Notes under the pieces: model-generated
What the model saw: the letters and a program-made list of their open reading frames with translations, nothing else
What the model was told of the DNA's origin: nothing
Databases searched by the model: none
In this document: positions 1-5,889 of the stretch, in pieces
Layout of the letters: every line of letters starts with the position of its first letter
Numbering within the stretch: position 1 is the stretch's first letter
DNA from: Chloroflexota bacterium
GTDB lineage: Bacteria; Chloroflexota; Dehalococcoidia; Lucifugimonadales; JACPCL1
Assembly (NCBI GenBank): GCA_016210395.1
Contig: JACQUI010000346.1
Coordinates: 1 to 24,823, forward strand
Reading direction: 5' to 3'
DNA length: 24,823 bases
Position numbers and translations under genes: made by a program

Positions 1-218
1 GGCTGACGACTTTGACTACGTGCATGGCCCAAGACTTCGCTTTCGGCATGCCATATTTATAGCACAACACCCCCACAGCAGTCAACAGTATTACTGCCTA
101 CATCCGCAAAGCTGCTCCGCTTCAAACCCCTGGAAGTTCAGTCTAAGGCCTCCTGCGCAGCCGACGGCGTTTGCCCACGAGGTATCCCCTGGCGACCCCC
201 ATTCTCTTGGCGATAGCA
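1..218. other. No recognisable gene; left edge of window
   Basis: This stretch lies downstream of the sulfur-carrier gene and reaches the window edge. The open frames here are short, lack a convincing ribosome binding site and show no family motif. I see no clear terminator hairpin followed by a T run after the 219 stop codon. It may be spacer or hold the end of something outside the window. Confidence 0.5.
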
Positions 219-503
219 TCAGTGGGGGCAGCCTCCCGCCACTGCGGGGACAATGCTCACTTCGCCGTTTTCCTCCGCGTTGGTGTCGAGCCCGTTGAGG
301 TAGCCGATGTCTTCTCCGTTGAGGTAGATGTTGACAAAGCGTCTCAGGTTGCCTGATTCGTCCAAAAGCTGACCTAGGACGCCTGGGAACCTGTCCTCAA
401 GGTTGTGAAGCAGTTGCCCAACGGTGTTTCCCTCCAGACTCACCCGGGCAAGCCCGTTTGTCGCGGAGCGTAACGGGCTAGGGATTCTGACCAGTGTGCT
501 CAT
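219..503 (-). CDS. MoaD/ThiS-family ubiquitin-like sulfur carrier with C-terminal GG-CPH extension
   Basis: A 94-residue protein of the usual length and pattern of MoaD/ThiS/CysO-like beta-grasp sulfur carriers. It has an N-terminal strand, a VGQLLHNLEDRFPG helix, and an acidic NGEDIGYL...ENGEVSIVPAVAGG tail. In this family the C-terminal glycine is adenylated by an E1-like enzyme (MoeB/ThiF) and becomes a thiocarboxylate for cofactor or cysteine synthesis. Here Gly90-Gly91 is followed by Cys-Pro-His, so the glycine is not terminal. Carriers such as QbsE also carry a short tail after GG that a JAMM metalloprotease removes, so processing is inferred. The ATG is preceded by a strong AAGGAGG at good spacing, which supports the start. 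The gene is divergent from the 722-6798 operon. No E1 or JAMM gene is in the window, so the pathway is unknown. Confidence 0.85.
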   Translation of the reverse strand: MSTLVRIPSPLRSATNGLARVSLEGNTVGQLLHNLEDRFPGVLGQLLDESGNLRRFVNIYLNGEDIGYLNGLDTNAEENGEVSIVPAVAGGCPH

Positions 504-525
504 GCAATAGCCTCCTTGTGCTCAA

Positions 526-550
526 CAGGGCAAGTGTTCCGATTGCCCTG
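526..550. promoter_or_regulatory. Perfect inverted repeat in the divergent intergenic region
   Basis: CAGGGCAA (526-533) and TTGCCCTG (543-550) form an 8-bp perfect inverted repeat around 9 nt. It lies 23 nt upstream of the sulfur-carrier start codon. It could be an operator shared by the divergent genes or a hairpin in the leader of the minus-strand gene. No regulator is identified. Confidence 0.35.
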
Positions 551-586
551 CCGGTACCAGAATCCTCTCAGGTTCCGGTCACGCAA

Positions 587-606
587 GATGTCGCCTCCCC
601 GACATC
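587..606. promoter_or_regulatory. Second inverted repeat in the divergent intergenic region
   Basis: GATGTCG (587-593) and CGACATC (600-606) pair perfectly across 6 nt. Flanking bases can extend the pairing loosely (GCAAGA and TCTTGC). The site sits midway between the two divergent genes, where an operator or structured leader is expected. I could not match the leader to a known riboswitch class. Confidence 0.3.
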
Positions 607-721
607 TATTCTTCGTCTTGCCGGGTATCCTCGTTTGTGAGACGACGGAGAAACGCACAGGCAACGTTTCCAGGCAACTGGCGCGCCATGACGGGCTCCC
701 AACGGGCCGGAAGGCGGCCTC

Positions 722-1141
722 TTGTCGCTGAACCAAGCTATGGAGATGCACCGAATGCACGTCAGCGCCCGAGCATCAGAAACCGGCCAGGGAAGACAGG
801 GGAGTTTGAAGGCAGGAGTGGCCTACGGTTTCCTGTCTGGGCTTGTGGCGATCGGCTGCTGCGTCTCTCCTGTGGTGATGGTCTTGGCCGGCGTTGCTAC
901 TGCTGCGGAGGCGGTGACGTTGGGCGATACCCTCTACTATTCCTACGGCTGGTTCTTTCGTGGGGTGGGGCTGATGCTGGGTATCCTGGCAATCGTCTTG
1001 TACCTTCGCCGGCGGAATAGTTGCAACGCAGGTGGCCTGAAGCGGTACAGAGTGATGCCTCTTCTCCTTGGGGGGACAAGCGTGGCAACCTACGCCGGTC
1101 TGTTCTGGTTCACCAAGTATCTGGCCAACATGTATGGATGA
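722..1141 (+). CDS. MerT-like small membrane protein with vicinal cysteines
   Basis: About 139 residues with three hydrophobic segments: residues about 32-65, 76-95 and 108-132. The first contains the sequence AIGCCVSPVV. A CC pair followed by a proline inside the first helix is the hallmark of the MerT/MerC type of mercuric-ion transporters, where the thiols pass the metal across the membrane. Resemblance to MerT is by pattern only. No merR, merA or merP is present, so the cargo may be another soft metal, a metalloid or electrons. The start is uncertain. TTG at 722 follows GGAAGGCGG closely, while in-frame ATGs at 740, 746 and 755 are alternatives. It is the first gene of the plus-strand operon and lies directly before a thioredoxin-like lipoprotein, which fits thiol redox work at the membrane. 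Confidence 0.7.
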   Translation: MSLNQAMEMHRMHVSARASETGQGRQGSLKAGVAYGFLSGLVAIGCCVSPVVMVLAGVATAAEAVTLGDTLYYSYGWFFRGVGLMLGILAIVLYLRRRNSCNAGGLKRYRVMPLLLGGTSVATYAGLFWFTKYLANMYG

Positions 1142-1147
1142 TGTCTT

Positions 1148-1723
1148 ATGCGCGCTCCTATGAAGAAAGCATGGCCAATTGGACGGTTGGGGCTGATCGC
1201 GCTGGCAATCCTGGCCCTGGCGGGATGCGCTGCCTCGTCGCCGGCTCCTGCTGCTAAGCCGGGCGTTCATCTCGCTCAGGATTTTCAGATCACGCTGTAC
1301 GGCGGCCAGGCAGCCTTGGGCGGGGAGAAGGTACTGCTTTCCAGTGTTGTTTCCCAGGGCAAACCCGTTGTGTTGAACTTCTACGCGGGGCTATGCCCTC
1401 CTTGCCGGGCCGAGATGCCCGATATCCAGACGTTCAGCAGCCAGTATCACGATAGAGTCACCGTCGTCAGTGTGGACATTGGCCCGTTCGTGGGCTTGGG
1501 ATCAAGCGCTGACGGCAAAGCACTGGTCAAAGAGCTTGGACTCACGTATCCCACAGGAACTACCTATGACGGCAAGGCAGTCGCCGCGTATCAGATCCTC
1601 GGCATGCCGACCACGGTGTTCCTGACCCCCGACGGCAAGGTCTTCAAGAAATGGACCGGCCTTCTGACTCGGACAAAGCTGGTGGAGCTTGCCAACGACC
1701 TGCTGGCGTCGTCACCGGCATAA
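1148..1723 (+). CDS. TlpA/ResA-type thioredoxin-fold lipoprotein
   Basis: Up to 191 residues, with a lipoprotein signal ending in LALAGC (lipid-attached Cys27). A redoxin/TlpA domain follows: FYAGLCPPCRAEMP carries the catalytic CPPC at about residues 83-86, and GMPTTVF supplies the cis-Pro loop at about 154. Such proteins reduce or exchange disulfides outside the membrane, for example in cytochrome c maturation or metal handling. The protein would be anchored to the outer face of the cytoplasmic membrane. ATG at 1160 (MKKAWP...) gives an equally good, more typical signal peptide and may be the true start. The gene follows the MerT-like gene after 6 nt, so co-transcription is very likely. The electron donor is unknown; the adjacent membrane protein with a CC pair is a candidate by position. 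Confidence 0.88.
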   Translation: MRAPMKKAWPIGRLGLIALAILALAGCAASSPAPAAKPGVHLAQDFQITLYGGQAALGGEKVLLSSVVSQGKPVVLNFYAGLCPPCRAEMPDIQTFSSQYHDRVTVVSVDIGPFVGLGSSADGKALVKELGLTYPTGTTYDGKAVAAYQILGMPTTVFLTPDGKVFKKWTGLLTRTKLVELANDLLASSPA

Positions 1724-1744
1724 GCTTGGAGAAGGGTGGACCCC

Positions 1745-1981
1745 ATGCCGGTAGTCAAGGGAGAAGGGCCAGGCGGTAGCTCCGCACCCAAGCTGGGGTC
1801 CGGCAAGCGGTCGTGGGCGGCTTCCCTCAGTTGGGCAACTCTTCTGGTTGCCGTGGCGATAGGACTCAGCGTCACCATCAATCCCTTGCTGGGAAGGCGC
1901 GTCCACTGGGACTGGACTCTCCCGCTCGCACTGGCGCTGTTTGCCGTCCTTTCCCTGGCTCTTCGCCGTCGTTGGATGTAA
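1745..1981 (+). CDS. Small two-helix membrane protein, function unknown
   Basis: About 78 residues. A short polar N terminus is followed by two hydrophobic segments, ASLSWATLLVAVAIGLSV and LPLALALFAVLSLAL, separated by the short positively charged loop NPLLGRRVHWDW, and the protein ends in RRRW. The ATG at 1745 lies 9 nt after GGAGAAGG, which is better spaced than the GTG at 1736. No cysteines or recognisable domain are visible. It sits between the TlpA-like gene and the DUF3179 gene with spacings of 21 and 12 nt, so it belongs to the operon. It may be an accessory membrane subunit, but that is only inference. Confidence 0.65.
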   Translation: MPVVKGEGPGGSSAPKLGSGKRSWAASLSWATLLVAVAIGLSVTINPLLGRRVHWDWTLPLALALFAVLSLALRRRWM

Positions 1982-1993
1982 GGGTGGTGTGGC

Positions 1994-3205
1994 ATGCTTA
2001 AAAGGCTCGCGAAGTGGAAAGCCGCCTATGCTGCCTTGTCTGTCCTCGCACTGGCGGTTGGTTGCAGCGCCGGCCAGACATCCGGTGGGCAGGACAGAGA
2101 TGCCGTACCGCCTTCTCCGCCGCCTCCGCACCAATCCCCCCAGGACTTGAAAGGCGTGCGCTTCTCGGTCGCGGCGTGGCCGAGGACAAACTTCCGCATC
2201 CACAGCGTGCCCCTGGATGAGTTCTTTGGAGGCGGCCCAGGGAAGGACGATATTCCACCTCTTGACAAGCCGACGTTTGAGGACGTGGAACGAGCAGACG
2301 CGTGGCTGGACGACCGTGAGCCTGTACAGCTTGTGTCCTTCAATGGCGACGTACGAGCTTACCCCCAGCAAGTCCTGATCTGGCATGAGGTGGTGAATGA
2401 CGTCGTGGGAGGCGAGCCGGTAACGGTAACGTACTGACCGCTTTGCAACACCGCCTTCGTGTTTAGGCGGACGGTCGATGGGCAGATCCTGGACTTTGGA
2501 ACGACAGGTCTCCTGCGCTTCAGCAACCTGGTCATGTACGACCGCCAAACTGAGTCCTGGTGGCAAGAGGGCGGCGGGGAAGCCGTCGTTGGCGATATGA
2601 CGGGCCAGAGATTGGAATTGGCGCCGTTGAGCATCGTTTCCTGGAAGGAGTTCAAGGCCGAGTATCCCAAGGGCAAGGTCCTCTCCCGCGCCACCGGCTA
2701 CAAGCGTCCTTACGGAACAAACCCGTATGTCTCCTATGACTCCGCTTCAGCCCCGTTTCTCTTTCACGAGGCCGTTGACCGGCGGCTCCCTGCCCTGGAG
2801 CGCGTAGTAGGGATCAGCGTTGGCAAGGAGTCCCTTGCCGTGCCCTATTCAGTATTGGAAACGGAGCCACTAGTCCATCTCACGCTCGGGGGACACGACC
2901 TGGTCATTTTTTACGAGAAGGGATTGTCTTCTGTGCTGGACAAAGAATCTACTGCCAGGGGAAGAGACGTAGGTTCCGCAGGGGTATTCAGCCCTTATGC
3001 AGGAAGCCAGAAATTGACTTTTCACATTGCTGAGGGCCGGGTGGTTGATGATCAGACCGGGAGCAGTTGGAGCTTGCTGGGGATTGGGCAGACTGGCCCA
3101 TTATTGGGCGTGTCTCTCAGGCCGCTGGTCCACAGCCCGGCGCAGTTCTGGTTTAGCTGGGTTGTGTTCAAGCCGGATACTCTGATATATCGGGGAAAGA
3201 GCTGA
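1994..3205 (+). CDS. DUF3179 lipoprotein, probable selenoprotein read through UGA at codon 148
   Basis: Two in-phase open frames, 1994-2437 and 2438-3205, form one 403-residue DUF3179 protein interrupted only by a TGA at 2435-2437. The text around it reads VTVTY-[UGA]-PLCNTAFVF. DUF3179 members normally have CPLC here, so the UGA replaces the first Cys and would make a U-x-x-C redox motif (Sec148, Cys151). After the UGA typical family sequence continues without gap or frameshift (FGTTGLLRFSNLVMYDRQTESWW). A hairpin directly after the UGA resembles a bacterial SECIS. The N terminus is a lipoprotein signal ending AVGC (Cys24), so the protein is probably surface-anchored. DUF3179 has no firmly known reaction. 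Neighbours with CPPC, CC and CVEC motifs suggest redox work. Alternatives are a nonsense mutation of a TGC/TGT codon or a sequencing error. UGA is used as a normal stop elsewhere (3572-3574, 5810-5812), so a changed genetic code is unlikely. Confidence 0.85.
2436..2476 (+). promoter_or_regulatory. Candidate bacterial SECIS hairpin for UGA 2435-2437
   Basis: The lower stem pairs GACCG (2436-2440, including the last two bases of UGA) with CGGTC (2472-2476). The upper stem pairs CCGCCT (2451-2456) with AGGCGG (2465-2470), leaving an 8-nt loop with GUGU. The loop begins 19 nt after the UGA, within the range known for bacterial SECIS elements. The asymmetric 10-nt/1-nt internal loop and a first loop G at position three are less ideal. 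This is a manual fold. Confidence 0.6.
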
Positions 3206-3253
3206 TGGCGAGCCTGCCGTACGTGGCAGGGAGAGTCTGAGAGGGGCGCGGGC

Positions 3254-3574
3254 ATGGCTGGTGAAATTGAAATCGCTGTGTATCCCATTGCAGGCAGGCA
3301 GTGGTTCTTCCACATTCCAGAGGCGTTCTGCGTCGAATGTGAGATGACGGTCCACGTTGTGCGAAAAGTGATAGCGGAGATGGGAAACCCTCCTGACATA
3401 AGCCTCCGGATCAGGCCCTGGTTACAATACGTTCCTCTATCGCTGCTCAGAGGCGGCTGGCATCCGCCCGTGGTTACCGTTAACGGCAAGCGGTTTAGCC
3501 AGGGCGCCGTCCCTGACGGCGCATCGCTGAAGGCTGTGCTGGAGCGATACATGAAGAAGGAGTCACAAGCATGA
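3254..3574 (+). CDS. Small thioredoxin/glutaredoxin-fold protein with CVEC motif
   Basis: A 106-residue cytosolic protein with no signal peptide. A beta strand (EIEIAVYPI) leads into FHIPEAFCVECEMTVHVV, whose Cys26-x-x-Cys29 sits at the start of a helix as in thioredoxin folds. A proline pair before a strand, GWHPPVVTVNGKRFSQG, resembles the cis-Pro loop and the substrate-binding strand of glutaredoxin-like proteins. I do not recognise a named family. The start follows GAGAGGGG at useful spacing. Its stop overlaps the radical SAM start (ATGA at 3571-3574), so the two are translationally coupled. A role as reductant for the radical SAM enzyme or its substrate is inferred from this coupling. 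Confidence 0.75.
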   Translation: MAGEIEIAVYPIAGRQWFFHIPEAFCVECEMTVHVVRKVIAEMGNPPDISLRIRPWLQYVPLSLLRGGWHPPVVTVNGKRFSQGAVPDGASLKAVLERYMKKESQA

Positions 3575-5028
3575 CAGCACGGCCAAGAACTTCAGGCCCA
3601 GCCGTGGAACGCGAGACCGATTTCATCTTTCATGAGCTCACACGGAGTATATGTCCGGTGTGCAAGAGAGTGATAGACGCCCAGATCATCCTCCAGGACA
3701 ACAAGGTCTACCTGCGAAAGCGCTGTCCAACGCACGGGTGGTTCAAGGGCTTGATAAGCTCGGATGCGCAGATGTACGTTGCCTCTGCGGCCTACAATAA
3801 GCCCGGTACGATGCCTTTGCAGTTCAGCACTGAGGTGAACGAAGGCTGCCCCCTGGACTGCGGGCTTTGCCCTGAACACAAGCAGCATACCTGCTTGGCC
3901 TTGATTGAAGTCAACTCAGGCTGCAACCTGAACTGCCCCATTTGCTTCGCGAATGCAGGGGAGGGATTCAGCTTGACGATGGATGAAGTGGAGCGCATGC
4001 TCGACCGGTTCATAGAGCTGGAAGGCGATCCCGAGGTTGTGCAATTCAGTGGAGGCGAACCAACCATACATCCGCGCATCCTTGACATGGTGCGCGCCGC
4101 GATGGCCAGGGGTATCCCACATGTCATGATCAACACCAACGGGTTGCGTATTGCCAAGGACGACCGGTTCCTGAAGGAGATTGCAGAGGTCCGGCCTACA
4201 ATTTATCTTCAGTTTGATGGGCTGGAGCGGGAAACGTACAGGAAGATTCGCGGCGAAGACCTTTTGGACATGAAACTCCGCTGCCTGGACCGCCTTGCGG
4301 GTGTTGATGTGGACGTTGCCCTGGTGGCTGCGGTGGAGCGGGGCATCAATGACCACGAAGTCGGCGCGCTGGTCAAGTTTGGCATGCAACACCCGGCGGT
4401 CCGCGGTGTGGTCTTCCAGCCTGTTACCCACACGGGACGCCACTTGCCCTTCGATCCACTGCAACGAATGACGATCCCCGACGTCCTTCACGGCATCGTA
4501 CAACAAACCGGGGGCATGTTTGTTGAAAAGGATTTTGTCCCAGTGCCCTGCTGCTTCCCGACGTGTCAGGTGAACACCTACGTGTACACTGATGGCGATA
4601 CAGTGATTCCTTTGCCAAGGGTATTACCCGTAGAACAATACCTGGATTACATAACGAACCGCACGCTGCCGCAGATACCTTCGCTGCCGGACATCCAAAC
4701 GGCGTTGGAGAAACTCTGGTCCGCATCTGCTGTGGCCGGGTCTTCAAAAGCGGCCAGCCAGTTCAGTTGCGCCTGCGGTGTATCTCTGGACCTGGGGACC
4801 GACGCCACGCATCTCAAAAAGCATATCTTCCAGATCGCCCTGAAGGACTTCATGGACCCGTATACGTTCAACGTCAAACAGGTGATGAAGTGCTGTGTGG
4901 GAGTGCTTGTGCCGGATGGCCGCCTCATCCCCTTCTGTTCATATAACAGCGTGGGATATAGAGAGCAGGTGCGCAGCCAACTGAGCAGTCGAAGGGAAGG
5001 GGCGTGGCATGTCCGGAGCAGTAAGTAG
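3571..5028 (+). CDS. Radical SAM enzyme of the MJ0619 / tetraether lipid synthase-like group
   Basis: A 485-residue protein. An N-terminal zinc-ribbon-like part (SICPVC at 28-31, RCPTHG at 52-56) is followed by a second Cys cluster, GCPLDCGLCPEH (93, 97, 100). The radical SAM signature is GCNLNCPIC (Cys118, 122, 125; C-x3-C-x2-C) and FSGGEP lies at about 159-164. The C terminus has further cysteines: PVPCCFPTC, FSCACG, and KCCVGVLVPDGRLIPFC (441, 442, 456). This Cys-rich layout matches the family of M. jannaschii MJ0619, studied as a pterin methylase and later linked to tetraether lipid synthesis, plus many uncharacterised bacterial relatives. It would hold several iron-sulfur clusters and use SAM to form a 5'-deoxyadenosyl radical. 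Substrate unknown here: lipid, pterin or thiol compound. The start has AAGGAG upstream and overlaps the CVEC protein by 4 nt. It overlaps the next gene by 20 nt. Confidence 0.9.
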   Translation: MTARPRTSGPAVERETDFIFHELTRSICPVCKRVIDAQIILQDNKVYLRKRCPTHGWFKGLISSDAQMYVASAAYNKPGTMPLQFSTEVNEGCPLDCGLCPEHKQHTCLALIEVNSGCNLNCPICFANAGEGFSLTMDEVERMLDRFIELEGDPEVVQFSGGEPTIHPRILDMVRAAMARGIPHVMINTNGLRIAKDDRFLKEIAEVRPTIYLQFDGLERETYRKIRGEDLLDMKLRCLDRLAGVDVDVALVAAVERGINDHEVGALVKFGMQHPAVRGVVFQPVTHTGRHLPFDPLQRMTIPDVLHGIVQQTGGMFVEKDFVPVPCCFPTCQVNTYVYTDGDTVIPLPRVLPVEQYLDYITNRTLPQIPSLPDIQTALEKLWSASAVAGSSKAASQFSCACGVSLDLGTDATHLKKHIFQIALKDFMDPYTFNVKQVMKCCVGVLVPDGRLIPFCSYNSVGYREQVRSQLSSRREGAWHVRSSK

Positions 5029-5812
5029 CAGCGCGTTGCTGAATATCGGTTGCTGCACGGACCTCTACCAGCTCCCCATCGTCCGTCAGCTTATGGGTGG
5101 CGCCCTGCACCCGGGAGGGCTGGCCGTCACTAGGGCGATGGCAAAGCGCCTGTCGTTGAGCAAGGGTGGCCGTCTCCTGGACGTTGCCTGTGGCTATGGG
5201 ACGAGCGCTTTGATGATCGCGCAGACATACAAATGCGCTGTGGTTGGGATGGACGCCAGTGCGGCGGCCCTTGACCAGGCCAGAGAGGAGGCGCGGCGTC
5301 TCCGGCTTGACCAGGCCGTGTCATTGGTCCAGGGTGACGCAGGCGCCTCTCCCTTTGCGCCTTCTTCTTTCACGGGAGCTCTCTGTGAATGCGCGACCTC
5401 CTTGTTTGACGATAGACTCGCAAGCCTGAAGGAGGTCGCGCGCGTTCTAGAGCCTGGAGGCCGGTTGGCCCTGAGCGACGTTACGTTCCGGCCAAGCGCG
5501 TTGCCTGGCCCGCTGGACACGCCCCTGGCGCGGATGCTGTGCATCCCGCTGGGCGTTGGGCCTGAGGATTTCCGGCACTTGCTCAAAGAGGCCGGTCTGG
5601 AGGTGGAAGATGCCACCGATTGCTCTGAAGCAATCACAGGTCTGGTGGGAAAGGTGCAACAGCTTTTCGGGTCCCAACCGGTTTCTTCTGGGGACAGCGC
5701 GCAAGGACCGGCGGCCCGGGAATTGACGGCAGCGCTTGATTGCACAAAGCAGCTTGTCCTAGAAGGTGACCTTGGCTATTGGGCTTTCATTGCTCGCAAA
5801 CCTGCCTGTTGA
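5009..5812 (+). CDS. Class I SAM-dependent methyltransferase
   Basis: A 267-residue Rossmann-fold methyltransferase. Motif I is LLDVACGYGTSA at about 56-67, the acidic strand-2 end is VVGMDAS at about 78-84, motif II lies near VQGDAGASPF, and the RVLEPGGRLALSDV segment is typical of small-molecule methyltransferases such as the UbiE/ArsM-like groups. Notable cysteines are NIGCCTDLY (15-16) and LCECATSLF (126, 128). They may bind a thiophilic substrate or simply be structural, and there is no ArsM-type Cys set that I can confirm. The start follows GAAGGGAAGGGG and lies inside the radical SAM gene (20-nt overlap), implying translational coupling and a joint pathway. The substrate cannot be named. 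Confidence 0.88.
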   Translation: MSGAVSSSALLNIGCCTDLYQLPIVRQLMGGALHPGGLAVTRAMAKRLSLSKGGRLLDVACGYGTSALMIAQTYKCAVVGMDASAAALDQAREEARRLRLDQAVSLVQGDAGASPFAPSSFTGALCECATSLFDDRLASLKEVARVLEPGGRLALSDVTFRPSALPGPLDTPLARMLCIPLGVGPEDFRHLLKEAGLEVEDATDCSEAITGLVGKVQQLFGSQPVSSGDSAQGPAARELTAALDCTKQLVLEGDLGYWAFIARKPAC

Positions 5813-5889
5813 ATGCTAACCTGGTGGGACGGTACTCGTGACCTGGAGTTTGATCACTGTCAATGGCACATCCGGAAAGGGGCATATTG

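Noticed and set aside
504..640. Possible TPP or Moco riboswitch upstream of the sulfur carrier
   Set aside because: A CTGAGA string occurs in the leader, but the remaining conserved TPP elements are missing and the Moco consensus could not be matched.
2435..2437. UGA read as tryptophan under a variant genetic code
   Set aside because: UGA ends several other genes in this window (for example 3572-3574 and 5810-5812), and the family has Cys, not Trp, at this position.
1712..2566. Long minus-strand open frame of 284 codons
   Set aside because: It is antisense to the DUF3179 and small membrane genes, has no family motif and is rich in Arg/Pro, typical of a GC-driven shadow frame.
2459..3205. 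A separate 248-residue gene starting at GTG 2459
   Set aside because: The frame continues directly from the UGA at 2435-2437, and the conserved PLCNTA text lies before the GTG. There is no ribosome binding site, so it is the second part of the DUF3179 gene.
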